DNA of 64,000 nt, taken from the NCBI RefSeq assembly GCF_003402975.1, contig NZ_QURB01000002.1, positions 227,061 through 291,060 of the forward strand, written 5' to 3'. Of the stretch, positions 46,691 through 55,100 are shown in pieces. The notes under the pieces are model-generated. The model searched no databases. It was not told the DNA's origin and was given only the letters and a program-made list of their open reading frames with translations. Within the stretch, counting starts at the first letter, position 1; each line of letters opens with the position of its first letter. Source of the DNA: Brumimicrobium aurantiacum (lineage in GTDB: Bacteria > Bacteroidota > Bacteroidia > Flavobacteriales_D > Crocinitomicaceae). The position numbers were made by a program, and so were the translations under genes.

Positions 46691-47472
46691 ATACCAAGCT
46701 ACCGAGAGCTTTTAGCTCGTGTTCTTGGTATATTTAAGTCTCTCAGCAAGAGACATTTTTATCAAAATAGTTATCTGCATATCAACTTTTTTACTATCTT
46801 AATATAACCAAACTAAATCACCATGAGTAGGAATTATAGATTTCATAACCCAAACGCACCTTATTTTGTAAGCTTTGCAGTTGTAGAATGGTTAAGAATT
46901 TTCGATCAAGATAAATATAAGGATATTCTCGTTGATAATTTAAACTATTGTCAGCAGAATAAAGGAATGGAAATTTACGCTTGGGTAATAATGCCAACTC
47001 ACGTTCATTTGGTGTTTCGTAGTACAACTGAAGTAACTCCAGGAAAATTGCTTGGAGAATTTAAAACACATACTAGTAAGAAAATTGTTAAGTTGATAAA
47101 TAAAGATAATGGTGAGCAAAATAGAAAATTATTTATGGACACTTTTAAACGTCACGGCGAATATCGATCAAACGTGAAATATTTTCAATTTTGGCAGCAA
47201 AACAATATGCCCATTGAACTATGGAGCAACAAAGTGATAACTCAAAAGATAAATTATATTCATAATAATCCTATAAAGAAAGGAATGGTTTTAAATCCAG
47301 AAGATTATAAATATAGTAGTGCTGTAGATTATTCAGGAGAAAAAGGGTTGATAAATGATGTAGTGGTGGTGCCGTTGTTATAAATTTGTTTTGGGATTGA
47401 TGGGCTAAACTTAATGGATTCTATTTATAGCACTGCCACGAGCTTCAAGCTCGCGGCAGCGCTATAAATAGA
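46691..47472 (+). mobile_element. Complete RAYT element 2 (about 0.8 kb)
   Basis: The left palindrome at 46691-46731 (ATACCAAGCTACCGAGAGCT against AGCTCGTGTTCTTGGTAT) is 92 bases before the RAYT2 ATG. The right palindrome at 47420-47472 has a 25-base stem with two mismatches (TCTATTTATAGC ... GCTATAAATAGA outside, GCCACGAGCT ... AGCTCGCGGC inside). The layout equals element 1. Confidence 0.7.
46823..47383 (+). CDS. REP-associated tyrosine transposase (RAYT), copy 2
   Basis: A 186-residue paralogue of the RAYT at 35.5 kb, clearly homologous over its whole length but diverged (MSRNYRFHNPNAPYFVSFAV). The HUH pair is His60/His62 in PTHVHLVFR, and the probable catalytic Tyr145 is in YIHNNPIKKGM, followed by EDYKYSSAVDYSGEKGL. 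All key residues are kept, so both copies could be active. Divergence between the two proteins and their palindromes suggests that each pair has evolved as its own set rather than by recent duplication (inference). Confidence 0.92.
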   Translation: MSRNYRFHNPNAPYFVSFAVVEWLRIFDQDKYKDILVDNLNYCQQNKGMEIYAWVIMPTHVHLVFRSTTEVTPGKLLGEFKTHTSKKIVKLINKDNGEQNRKLFMDTFKRHGEYRSNVKYFQFWQQNNMPIELWSNKVITQKINYIHNNPIKKGMVLNPEDYKYSSAVDYSGEKGLINDVVVVPLL

Positions 47473-47669
47473 ATTGTACCTTAAAAAATCGAGATTAATA
47501 TTTAATGCTTTTCGATTCGGTAGTGGTAGATTTTTGAAATATAGTACTTTTATGATTTGAAGAATGAAACCAAATTCCTGCATTGTTGAAACTAAGAGTT
47601 GTTTTGTTTTCAAGCTACTATTTAGTATAATTTAAGTAAACCATAGAAATTAAGGAAACAATTATTGAA

Positions 47670-48146
47670 ATGAAAAACAAAATCTACTTAGCAATTTTAA
47701 TTATAATTTTTTCTCAAAAAATCTTAGGTCAAATAGATATTGATGATAGTTTTAAAGAGAATTACTTTGATACTTTAATCCAACAGGAATCTTATTCAAA
47801 AAAACTCTTAATTGATACCTCATTTTGGAAAGAGCAATATGTACAAAAACCAGGATTTTGGAGTTATAAATCAGATCCTTTAGGATTACATATGGATATC
47901 TTTTTTATTCAAAAGAAAGATGAGATTGATGGTGAAAAAGTAAAAAAAAGTTCTAGTAGTATTGAGTATTTTGAATCAATAATAGGTACTTCTTTTAAAA
48001 AACTTTTTATTTCAACAGATTATGAGGTATCAAAACTATTCGAAGAAGACAGGGAAATGACTTATAATTTCAATGATAACTCCTTAATATTACATCATAT
48101 CATGAAAAACGGTATGGCAACTAAGAACTTATACCTTTTTCATTGA
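47670..48146 (+). CDS. Secreted protein of unknown function
   Basis: A 158-residue protein with a signal peptide (MKNKIYLAILIIIFSQKILGQ, cut before IDIDDS) and no lipobox. The mature part is acidic and aromatic-rich (SFWKEQYVQKPGFWSYKSDP). No family was recognised. It lies 200 bases after RAYT element 2 with no toxin tail ahead of it; it could be an orphan immunity-like protein, but nothing in the sequence shows this. Confidence 0.6.
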   Translation: MKNKIYLAILIIIFSQKILGQIDIDDSFKENYFDTLIQQESYSKKLLIDTSFWKEQYVQKPGFWSYKSDPLGLHMDIFFIQKKDEIDGEKVKKSSSSIEYFESIIGTSFKKLFISTDYEVSKLFEEDREMTYNFNDNSLILHHIMKNGMATKNLYLFH

Positions 48147-48263
48147 AGGAGAACATTCTTTTTGTCTTTTAATTAGGTCAAGTATTGGATCAAAAAACGA
48201 CTTAATCAGAAATATTGAATCAACCATAATCTGGTAATATATAACATCTCGAGAGAATAATAA

Positions 48264-48776
48264 TTATTCATAAACCTTTTCACCTTTCTTTAACCAAACG
48301 CCCCAAGTTTTAGAGTAAGCATGAACTTTCATCGTTTCTTCGCCTTCGAGGTTATAAACAGGTTTTCCTTGGTTTACCCATTCAAATATACTTCCGTACA
48401 TGTTGCTTACGTCGGTATAGCCGGCTTCGATGAGTTGTCGGGTAACATTTTCGCTTCGTGCTCCAACAGAACAATAAGCAATGATTTTTGTGTCTTTGTC
48501 GATAGATTTTACGCGGGATAAATCAAAATCATCGTAACCTACCCAAACCGCATTTTCGAGGTGACTCACTTCGTATTCTTTTTGTTCTCGAGTGTCAATA
48601 AAAACAACCTTAGGATTATTATTTTTAATGCTGTCTGCTTCGTCAACTGTAAGTTCTGGAACATCATTCTTTAACATCGATTTCAACATCGTGTTGTAGG
48701 CTGGACTTTGTACTTTTTGGGCAGCACAAGAAGTAACAAAAAACGATATTACAATAAAAAATAATAACTTTTTCAT
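48264..48776 (-). CDS. Rhodanese-domain lipoprotein
   Basis: A 170-residue protein with a lipoprotein signal (MKKLLFFIVISFFVTSC) and a rhodanese domain (about 40-150): VVFIDTREQKEYEVSHLENA, the active-site loop YCSVGARSE with the catalytic Cys, and the closing GGSIFEW-type segment (MYGSIFEWVNQGKPVYN). Rhodaneses carry sulfane sulfur on this Cys. It acts in the periplasm or on the outer membrane. The DUF2892 membrane gene lies 9 bases upstream, a common pairing (YgaP-like), so the two form an operon. Confidence 0.9.
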   Translation of the reverse strand: MKKLLFFIVISFFVTSCAAQKVQSPAYNTMLKSMLKNDVPELTVDEADSIKNNNPKVVFIDTREQKEYEVSHLENAVWVGYDDFDLSRVKSIDKDTKIIAYCSVGARSENVTRQLIEAGYTDVSNMYGSIFEWVNQGKPVYNLEGEETMKVHAYSKTWGVWLKKGEKVYE

Positions 48777-48785
48777 GATTTAAAA

Positions 48786-49007
48786 TTAATTGTTTTTATT
48801 CGTTTGGACGGGGTTTTTGGAAGAATCAATCGCACAGTTTCCCGATGCACATCCAATCGAAAACAAGCCCATAATAACAAAATACGCTCCAATTAAAACA
48901 CCTAACCATTCTCTATTCATAGCGGTTTGAACAAGAATCATTGTTCCTAAAATCACATAAACAACGCGAATGATAGACCAGTTTTTAAGAATTCTATTTT
49001 TCATCAT
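48786..49007 (-). CDS. DUF2892 (YgaP-like) membrane protein
   Basis: A 73-residue protein with two membrane segments (IIRVVYVILGTMILVQTAM and GVLIGAYFVIMGLFSIGC). It ends with a Cys-containing tail (GCASGNCAIDSSKN) as in the DUF2892 family often fused or linked to rhodaneses. It is co-transcribed with the rhodanese gene 9 bases downstream. A role in periplasmic sulfur handling is inferred. Confidence 0.85.
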   Translation of the reverse strand: MMKNRILKNWSIIRVVYVILGTMILVQTAMNREWLGVLIGAYFVIMGLFSIGCASGNCAIDSSKNPVQTNKNN

Positions 49008-49081
49008 TACAATTTATTGGTGAAATTAGAAAATAGCATATTTGTAAAGTGCAACATTTGTAACTTAGGTTTGCATAGATT

Positions 49082-49744
49082 TTATTGTTTTTTCAATTTT
49101 TGATTTAAGGTTTCAATCAATTCCTTTTGTTTCCCTATTTCACTTATTTCTCCTTCAAATGTAGCTAAATTTCTCATGCTAGGAAAAGAAAGTTTTTGAT
49201 GAACAAACGAATTAGATACCAATAAATTGAAATAATTATAGAACAAAATGAATTTTTGAATATTGTCAGTAGAAACCTTTTTAAATCCAAATCGCTTCAG
49301 TGTTTTAGCATTAACAAAATAGGTCGTTCCTTTGATTTTTATCTTGTCTTGATTTTCAAAAGTTTCAATCAAAGTCAAAAGTCCTTCTAAATATTGTTGC
49401 AAAATGTAACTTTTACGTTTTTGAGGTGACCATGATTTTTCTAAAGTAAAAACATAGTCAAACAAAGTTCCACCATGTACTTTAATGATTCCGTCTTTCT
49501 CTTTTTCAGCCAAAAATAGATTTGAATAGTAGATAAACTTTCCTGATTTTTTCAATTGGGGAACATCTATAAATGGAGCAATTAAGGTTAAAGAAATTAC
49601 TAAGAATATAAAAAACAGAAAATACAAACCTGTGATAATGGCAATAAAAAAAGCGACTGCATTAAAAAATAAAGCTAAAAACGCAATGTGTAACTGGGTC
49701 TTTACTTGGTCTTTGTCTGACTTTAAATAAAAGCGATGTGCCAT
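49082..49744 (-). CDS. Membrane protein of unknown function
   Basis: A 220-residue protein with two close membrane segments near residues 20-62 (LHIAFLALFFNAVAFFIAII and YFLFFIFLVISLTLIAPFI) and a larger cytoplasmic C-terminal part that is mostly helical, ending in a coiled-coil-like EIGKQKELIETLNQKLKKQ. No domain was recognised. It is the last gene of a probable three-gene minus-strand run (50.8 to 49.1 kb) with 33-base gaps. Confidence 0.65.
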   Translation of the reverse strand: MAHRFYLKSDKDQVKTQLHIAFLALFFNAVAFFIAIITGLYFLFFIFLVISLTLIAPFIDVPQLKKSGKFIYYSNLFLAEKEKDGIIKVHGGTLFDYVFTLEKSWSPQKRKSYILQQYLEGLLTLIETFENQDKIKIKGTTYFVNAKTLKRFGFKKVSTDNIQKFILFYNYFNLLVSNSFVHQKLSFPSMRNLATFEGEISEIGKQKELIETLNQKLKKQ

Positions 49745-49777
49745 TTGAAGTGCTATAATGGTTTTAAAAGGAAAAGC

Positions 49778-50254
49778 TTATAATTTTATCAACTCTTGTA
49801 AATAATCTCCAAGCAAATCCTCCAAGTTTTCGGCATCTTGCAGTTGATCGTAGCGAATATCCAAAGTATAAAGCTGCATACGTTGATGTTCTGACAATTG
49901 AATATTGAACACAAATGATTTAAAAGCATGATCTAACAAGCCAATTTGATTGACAATATCTAGAGAGTCTACAACGATTCGAGCCGATTCATTGGCTTTA
50001 ATTTCATTAAAAACATGAATAATTTCAGGAGCGAATATGCCCAATGATGATTCATAGAAGTTACTAAATCCTCCTGAAGTTACCGCTTGATTCAATTTTA
50101 CAATGATATAAACCATTTTCTCTGGAACAGTGAGTTCTTGAACCGTAGAGTAGGAGTGCTCCCAATTATTTTCGTCTAAATTTGCCATTGCTACATGGTC
50201 TTCAGCCGATTTAAATAAACGACTAATCAATGCTCTGTTTGAAATATTTTCCAT
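49778..50254 (-). CDS. DUF4375/DMP19-like protein
   Basis: A 158-residue soluble helical protein. The segment PEKMVYIIVKLNQAVTSGGF followed by SNFYESSLGIFAPEIIHVF resembles the DMP19/DUF4375 pattern (LNxEVxNGGFxQFFxNS). Functions of that family are not established; the name comes from a DNA-mimic protein in Neisseria. ATG 50254 was chosen over a GTG two codons upstream. It sits between two membrane-protein genes of unknown function. Confidence 0.6.
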   Translation of the reverse strand: MENISNRALISRLFKSAEDHVAMANLDENNWEHSYSTVQELTVPEKMVYIIVKLNQAVTSGGFSNFYESSLGIFAPEIIHVFNEIKANESARIVVDSLDIVNQIGLLDHAFKSFVFNIQLSEHQRMQLYTLDIRYDQLQDAENLEDLLGDYLQELIKL

Positions 50255-50293
50255 TCCCACAAAGTTAGCTTGAATTTATTAGAAGTTACACTG

Positions 50294-50818
50294 TTAATGA
50301 CGTGGTTTTAAAAATCTTCTTGGATTATATTTCATCATTTCTTTATCTGTCAATTCTGCAATACGTGTTGCTTCTGCTGTTGCATCTTGCATTCTATTTG
50401 AAGTTCTAGACAATAAAATCTTTTTTCGATGGGAATTGGTCAGCAAATAAACTCCAAGATGCTCATTTGTAGAAATTGTTTTATTCAATCCAGTGATGTC
50501 AGAAGCTTTATTTGATTTGTTTGCTTTTAATACGGTAAGAAAAGGGTAGTCGTCTAATGATTTCCATTCTCCAAATTTTATTCCTGCCACTTGGTTATAT
50601 TCTTTAAATAACTTCTGTTTATAATCAATATCTATTCCTGAATTTCCGGTGAGCATATACAAACCAAATACAAGCATTATTGCGCCAAAAACAACAGCAA
50701 TAATATTAAAAGATAAAAGGACAATTGCTCCTAAAACAGTAAAAATCAACCCAATTAGACGTGCTATGGATTTAAAAAACCAACCGTGTTTAAATGATTC
50801 TTCGGTATTTCCTTGCAT
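50294..50818 (-). CDS. Membrane protein of unknown function
   Basis: A 174-residue protein with two adjacent membrane segments (FKSIARLIGLIFTVLGAIVL and IIAVVFGAIMLVFGLYML), then a soluble domain (about 65-174) that is beta-rich at first (KLFKEYNQVAGIKFGEW). No family was recognised. It is first in the minus-strand run with the DUF4375-like and membrane genes. Confidence 0.65.
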   Translation of the reverse strand: MQGNTEESFKHGWFFKSIARLIGLIFTVLGAIVLLSFNIIAVVFGAIMLVFGLYMLTGNSGIDIDYKQKLFKEYNQVAGIKFGEWKSLDDYPFLTVLKANKSNKASDITGLNKTISTNEHLGVYLLTNSHRKKILLSRTSNRMQDATAEATRIAELTDKEMMKYNPRRFLKPRH

Positions 50819-50895
50819 TTATTTGTATTTAAAATTTAAAAAAAACACCCAAACTCTTGTCTTGAGCATAATACGTTAAAGATAAAATTAATTTG

Positions 50896-51060
50896 TTAGT
50901 CATTAATTTTCCACGCTAACCATAAAATCAATACAACAAGGAGAAGTGTACCTAAGGAAATTCCACCAATAAGAAATTTAATTGCTCCAATGATAAAAGT
51001 CAACACTCCAATTATGATTGCAGCAATAACCAATAAACTAATTACTATAATTTTTTTCAT
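50896..51060 (-). CDS. Small hydrophobic membrane protein
   Basis: A short frame from ATG 51060 to TAA 50896, 54 residues: MKKIIVISLLVIAAIIIGVL, TFIIGAIKFLIGGISLGTLL, LVVLILWLAWKIND. Two membrane segments are separated by a short Gly/Lys turn, with a Lys-rich start and a charged tail. It has the composition of a real small membrane protein and no overlapping alternative. Function unknown; the family was not recognised. Confidence 0.6.
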   Translation of the reverse strand: MKKIIVISLLVIAAIIIGVLTFIIGAIKFLIGGISLGTLLLVVLILWLAWKIND

Positions 51061-51152
51061 GTGATGTATAAATTGATTTGTGATATTAATTTGTCCTTTT
51101 AAGGTAATAAAAATTCACCATCAACATCTTGTTTTAACGATTTTTGGAAGTT

Positions 51153-51219
51153 TCACATCTCACCACTCACACCTAATCCAAACAAAGAAAAATTGTAGTT
51201 ACAAGGGTCATTTTCATTA
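51153..51219 (-). pseudogene. Duplicated 3' end of the TIGR02757 gene
   Basis: On the minus strand the sequence reads NENDPCNYNFSLFGLGVSGE plus M and a stop. The last residues of the TIGR02757 protein (52.1 kb) read DDNDPCKYDFALFGLGVSGE plus L. The rest of the gene is missing here. It is a diverged second copy of the gene end lying on the other side of the AlkD-like gene. Confidence 0.8.
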
Positions 51220-51302
51220 CTTTAAAAAAAATAACATGAATTCACTATAATTGTTAATTACTTAAAATACAATGGATTAATGATACAAAGGGTCATTTTA
51301 GA

Positions 51303-52061
51303 TTATTCTGTTATTTCTCCGTTTTTAATCAAATTTCTCAACGCATGCTTTATAATCCATTTGCGCTCTTTACTCATATTTTCTTCTTTCCAACTTTCAA
51401 TTAATTGAATCCCAACTTCTTTATTGTCCTTTAAAATGTCATTAATACAGTTGGCCACAGATTTTTGAACATATTTGGATTTATCGTCTTTTAAACTGTT
51501 TAAAATCGGTAGCAGAGGAGATGGGTCTTTAATGAATGGATCTAGTTTTGTTGCCCAAGGAAGTCTGGGTCTGCCACCTTCACTGGATAATCGCCGGATG
51601 TGTTTATTCTGGTTTGTTGACCAATCTTCCATTTTTTGCATTGTTTTTTCAGGATGAGCCTGAATAAATGGTCGAATAGCATATTCTCCAGTGTTTCGTT
51701 TTGTAATCTCCTCAATCAAGCCCATGGAAGGCTCAAAATGATTTAATCCATATTTCTCAACGTATTTGGCAATAGGCATAATCCAATAGAAATTGGTAAA
51801 CATTCCTACTTCTTCTTCGTTTTCTGGTCCTAAAATTTGAATTAGAACTCTTGCATTCGTTTCGTAATCTGTTGATAAATGACTACTTAATTCATCAGCA
51901 ATTATTTCGACTCTATCTTTTAATTCAAGTTTTGGAACTTTTTGATCAATTGTTTTTATAAAGGAAGACTTATTAAAATCAGGATAAAACCGAATAATTT
52001 TGTCAGCTAACAACTCAGCTAATTCTTTATCAAACCACAGTTTTAGTTTTTTATAAGCCAT
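51303..52061 (-). CDS. DNA alkylation repair protein (AlkD-like, HEAT-repeat glycosylase)
   Basis: A 252-residue all-helical HEAT-like protein. The family motif is clear: HIRRLSSEGGRPRLPWATKL, with PILNSLKDDKSKYVQKSVAN and the end HALRNLIKNG. AlkD-type enzymes remove bulky alkylated purines such as 3- and 7-alkyl adducts. The gene lies between a duplicated 3' end and the full TIGR02757 gene, so it probably arrived with a recombination event at that site (inference). Confidence 0.88.
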   Translation of the reverse strand: MAYKKLKLWFDKELAELLADKIIRFYPDFNKSSFIKTIDQKVPKLELKDRVEIIADELSSHLSTDYETNARVLIQILGPENEEEVGMFTNFYWIMPIAKYVEKYGLNHFEPSMGLIEEITKRNTGEYAIRPFIQAHPEKTMQKMEDWSTNQNKHIRRLSSEGGRPRLPWATKLDPFIKDPSPLLPILNSLKDDKSKYVQKSVANCINDILKDNKEVGIQLIESWKEENMSKERKWIIKHALRNLIKNGEITE

Positions 52062-52109
52062 ATTAGATCTTTTGTCCTCATGAATATTTGTTCACTTTTT
52101 AAACTTGCG

Positions 52110-52889
52110 TTATAATTCCCCGCTAACCCCCAGTCCAAACAATGCAAAATCATATTTACAAGGATCATTATCATCCATTTTACGTAAATTCTCAATTAAT
52201 TCTTCGAGCGCTTTCCAATCGTCTTGTTTTCTTGTAATTAAACCGAGTTTTCTTGCTACATTTCCGGTATGGACATCGAGTGGAAGGAAAAGTTCATTCA
52301 TTTGAATGTCTTTCCAAATCCCAAAATCAACGCCATTTTCGTCTTTTCGGACCATCCATCTTAAAAACATGTTGATGCGTTTGGCTGCCGAACCTTTTCC
52401 TGGATTTGCAATATGTTTTTCACTGCGTTTTTCGTGAGGAGTTGCTAAAAAATGATTTCTAAAATTAATGATGCGTTGTTTTACTCCTTTTTCTCCGTCC
52501 TTCAGTTGAAACCAAGCTTCTAATGAATCGTTTTCTTGATAGCAGCGCTTTAATGAACGAAAAACAAAATCTAAATCATCCGTATTAAAAGTACGATGCG
52601 TAAAGGCTTTTTCAGGAAGCATTCCTTTTTCATAGTCTAAAATATACTCAAATGGAGCGTGATTCATGAGTTTAATCAACTTTTCACCATTATTGATAAT
52701 CATCTTGCGTTTTCCCCAAGCAATAAGGGCAACAATAAATCCAATGATTTCAATATCCTGTTTTCTCTTGAATTGATGAGGGAGTAGAATAGGGTCGTCC
52801 TGAATAAAATCAACCGCATTAAACTGTTTAACCTTTACTTCAAGTAAATCTTTTATTTCTTTGTTATTCAGATTAAATAAATCTTCCAT
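52110..52889 (-). CDS. TIGR02757 (DUF2400) family protein
   Basis: A 259-residue protein of the TIGR02757 family, related to HhH-GPD DNA glycosylases. Family segments include DPILLPHQFKRKQDIEIIGF, IALIAWGKRK-like IVALIAWGKRKMI, KRINMFLRWMVRKDENGVDF, LFLPLDVHTGNVARKLGL and the C-terminal DPCKYDFALFGLGVSG. Its reaction is unknown, but the fold suggests work on DNA bases. The start overlaps the end of the LolD-like gene by 17 bases, so they are co-transcribed. Confidence 0.9.
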   Translation of the reverse strand: MEDLFNLNNKEIKDLLEVKVKQFNAVDFIQDDPILLPHQFKRKQDIEIIGFIVALIAWGKRKMIINNGEKLIKLMNHAPFEYILDYEKGMLPEKAFTHRTFNTDDLDFVFRSLKRCYQENDSLEAWFQLKDGEKGVKQRIINFRNHFLATPHEKRSEKHIANPGKGSAAKRINMFLRWMVRKDENGVDFGIWKDIQMNELFLPLDVHTGNVARKLGLITRKQDDWKALEELIENLRKMDDNDPCKYDFALFGLGVSGEL

Positions 52890-53523
52890 CAGCCATTTCT
52901 AATTTTCGATCTGAGATATCTGCCAATTGGGTGTTATGCGTCACAATGATAAACGTTTGACCAAAATTTTCACGTAGACTAAAGAACAATTGATGCAATT
53001 CTTCAGAGTTTTTTGTATCTAAATTCCCAGATGGTTCATCTGCTAAAATCACTTTTGGTGAGTTCATCAATGCTCTTGCCACAGCTACTCTTTGTTGTTC
53101 ACCACCGGAAAGGGCAGAAGGTTTATGCGAATCTCTATTCTTTAAATTCAAGAAAGAAAACAATTCTTTTGCTCTTTTTTCGGCATCACTTTTCTGATCA
53201 CCACGAATAAGCGCAGGTAAAATAGCGTTTTCAATGGCTGTAAACTCTGGCAATAACTGATGAAATTGAAATACAAAACCAACATACTCATTTCTAAACT
53301 TCGCTAATTGTTTCTGCGACAGTTCAAATGGTGTTCGATCATCTACTTTATAAATACCGTCATCGGGACGTTCTAAAGTTCCTAAAATTTGAAGAAGTGT
53401 GGTTTTTCCAGCACCTGAAGCACCAACAATTGAGATTAATTCTCCTTCTTTGACCGTTAAATCAATTCCTTTCAGTATTTTTACTTGGTCGTACGCTTTC
53501 GTTATGTTTGAGGCTTGAATCAT
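52873..53523 (-). CDS. ABC transporter ATP-binding protein (LolD-like)
   Basis: A 216-residue ABC ATPase of the LolD/MacB type: Walker A GASGAGKTT, Q-loop FVFQFHQLLPEFTA, signature LSGGEQQRVAVARAL, Walker B VILADEPSGNLD, H-loop VTHN. The Q-loop context FQFHQLLPEFTAIEN is typical of lipoprotein-export LolD. The permease (LolC/E-like) is not in the window. It is followed in the same operon by the TIGR02757 gene, an arrangement conserved in my recollection of some Flavobacteriales (not checked). Confidence 0.88.
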   Translation of the reverse strand: MIQASNITKAYDQVKILKGIDLTVKEGELISIVGASGAGKTTLLQILGTLERPDDGIYKVDDRTPFELSQKQLAKFRNEYVGFVFQFHQLLPEFTAIENAILPALIRGDQKSDAEKRAKELFSFLNLKNRDSHKPSALSGGEQQRVAVARALMNSPKVILADEPSGNLDTKNSEELHQLFFSLRENFGQTFIIVTHNTQLADISDRKLEMADGRFI

Positions 53524-53546
53524 AGAGCGACGAAAATAATATATAA

Positions 53547-53578
53547 TTTGTGTATAAACTTGAATTAACTTAATTTTG
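53547..53578 (+). promoter_or_regulatory. Promoter of the site-2 protease gene
   Basis: TTTG at 53547-53550, a 20-base spacer and TAATTTTG at 53571-53578, 9 bases before the ATG; a strong match to the Bacteroidota consensus. Confidence 0.65.
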
Positions 53579-53587
53579 TTGGTGTAA

Positions 53588-54535
53588 ATGGAAAATATCG
53601 AACAACAATATCCTCAAAAACCAGCTTTAATTAAAAAAAAGAGTGGTGGTCATATTTCCCTGACCATCTTATCAATGGTTTTATTCGCTATAACCTTCTC
53701 GTTAATTCTAGATGATTATTACTTAATTACTTTATTAATAGCTGTTCTGCTGTTTCATGAGTTAGGTCATTTTCTAGTAATGAAGCTTTTCAAGTATGAA
53801 GAGTTAAATATGTTGTTTATTCCATTTATGGGTGCCATGGTTTCGGGACGAAAGAAAATCTATTCGCAAATTGAAAGTTCGTTGATGGTATTGGCTGGAC
53901 CTTTACCAGGAATCATTCTTGGTGCATTTTTATTGATTTATGGCGGACTTGACAATTCGTTATCCATTCAACTCGGGGTTATTTTGATTTTACTGAATGT
54001 GATGAATTTAATTCCGATTGACCCACTTGATGGGGGACAACTCATGCGCATTTTGTTTTTTAATAATTATGAATTTGCACAATTAATTTTTACTGTTTTA
54101 TCCTCATTGGCTATTGCTGGAGTGGGGCTATACTTTAATTCTTGGTTGGTAATTATCTTTGGATTATTGTTAGGATTTCGCGTTAAGAATAAACACAAAC
54201 TTTACTTGATACGTAAAGAAATGAAAGAAGACGATATTGAATATGAATCAAATTATGAAGACATTTCAAATAAAACCTATTCTAAAATTAAGCAAATCAT
54301 TATTGATCATACTCCAGTTTTAAACGACATCGAGGAGTACAATGAAGAAGAGCGATATAATCAAATTGTGGCTAAACAGGTCGATGGAGTTTTATTTCCA
54401 CCTACTAAAAAAGATGCTACACTACTTTATAAAACATTTATGTTGGCGATGTGGTTAGGAGGAATTTTTCTTTCTGTATACGCTATTTTTTCAACAGATT
54501 TCAATTCAATTGTTCATGCGTTTCAAAATAGGTGA
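53588..54535 (+). CDS. Site-2 protease family protein (M50 metalloprotease)
   Basis: A 315-residue polytopic membrane protease. The zinc motif HELGH (His57, Glu58, His61) lies in the second membrane segment, and the third ligand motif is IDPLDGGQLMR. About six membrane segments run through residues 28-205 and near the C terminus (LAMWLGGIFLSVYAIF-like). The acidic region 215-280 is cytoplasmic. Such proteases cut within the membrane, for example anti-sigma factors or signal peptides; the substrate is unknown. It overlaps the next gene by 20 bases. Confidence 0.88.
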   Translation: MENIEQQYPQKPALIKKKSGGHISLTILSMVLFAITFSLILDDYYLITLLIAVLLFHELGHFLVMKLFKYEELNMLFIPFMGAMVSGRKKIYSQIESSLMVLAGPLPGIILGAFLLIYGGLDNSLSIQLGVILILLNVMNLIPIDPLDGGQLMRILFFNNYEFAQLIFTVLSSLAIAGVGLYFNSWLVIIFGLLLGFRVKNKHKLYLIRKEMKEDDIEYESNYEDISNKTYSKIKQIIIDHTPVLNDIEEYNEEERYNQIVAKQVDGVLFPPTKKDATLLYKTFMLAMWLGGIFLSVYAIFSTDFNSIVHAFQNR

Positions 54536-55052
54536 AAAAGTGGGCTTCCTTAGAGAAGTCGGAGGAGGAATAGTACAATCTTATAAAAATGAAAATATCG
54601 TAATTGTTGAAGATGAAACAGGCTTCGATAGAGAATTTATGGAGTCTGATTTAAATTCTATTCACGGTGATCAAAGCAATATTCTAACTGATAATTTCGA
54701 TATTAATGATGTTATTGAAGAAACAGTTACTTACGAAGAACAGTTAGGCGATATTACAAAGCATAAAGATTCATGGGAAATTGATCTACATACGCATGTT
54801 TTGATGGATACAGAACGTGGAATGAGCAACGGTCAATTGTTAAACCACCAATTAATTGAATTTAAACGATTTTTCCGAAAAGCACGTGAAAAAAACATCA
54901 GAAAACTTGTCGTTATTCATGGAGTAGGAGAAGGAGTACTGAAAGCTGAGATACGTCATTTTTTAGAAGGTAAAGAAGGCTTAGAATTCTATGATTCTGA
55001 TTTTAGAAAATACGGAAAAGGTGCAACAACAGTAGAATTGCATTACCGCTAA
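54516..55052 (+). CDS. Smr-domain protein
   Basis: A 178-residue protein starting at ATG 54516 inside the end of the protease gene (an upstream in-frame TTG was rejected). The N-terminal part (MRFKIGEKVGFLREVGGGIV) is a small beta domain as in DUF2027-type proteins. The C-terminal Smr domain has IDLHTHVLM (an LDLHG-like motif), then KLVVIHGVGEGVLKAEIRHF with the conserved HGxGxG loop. Smr domains are nucleases or nucleic-acid binders related to MutS2. It is translationally coupled to the protease gene. Confidence 0.85.
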   Translation: MRFKIGEKVGFLREVGGGIVQSYKNENIVIVEDETGFDREFMESDLNSIHGDQSNILTDNFDINDVIEETVTYEEQLGDITKHKDSWEIDLHTHVLMDTERGMSNGQLLNHQLIEFKRFFRKAREKNIRKLVVIHGVGEGVLKAEIRHFLEGKEGLEFYDSDFRKYGKGATTVELHYR

Positions 55053-55100
55053 ACAAATTCCAATTATTGTTGTTTTAGTATAAATCAATAAACTGAAAAG

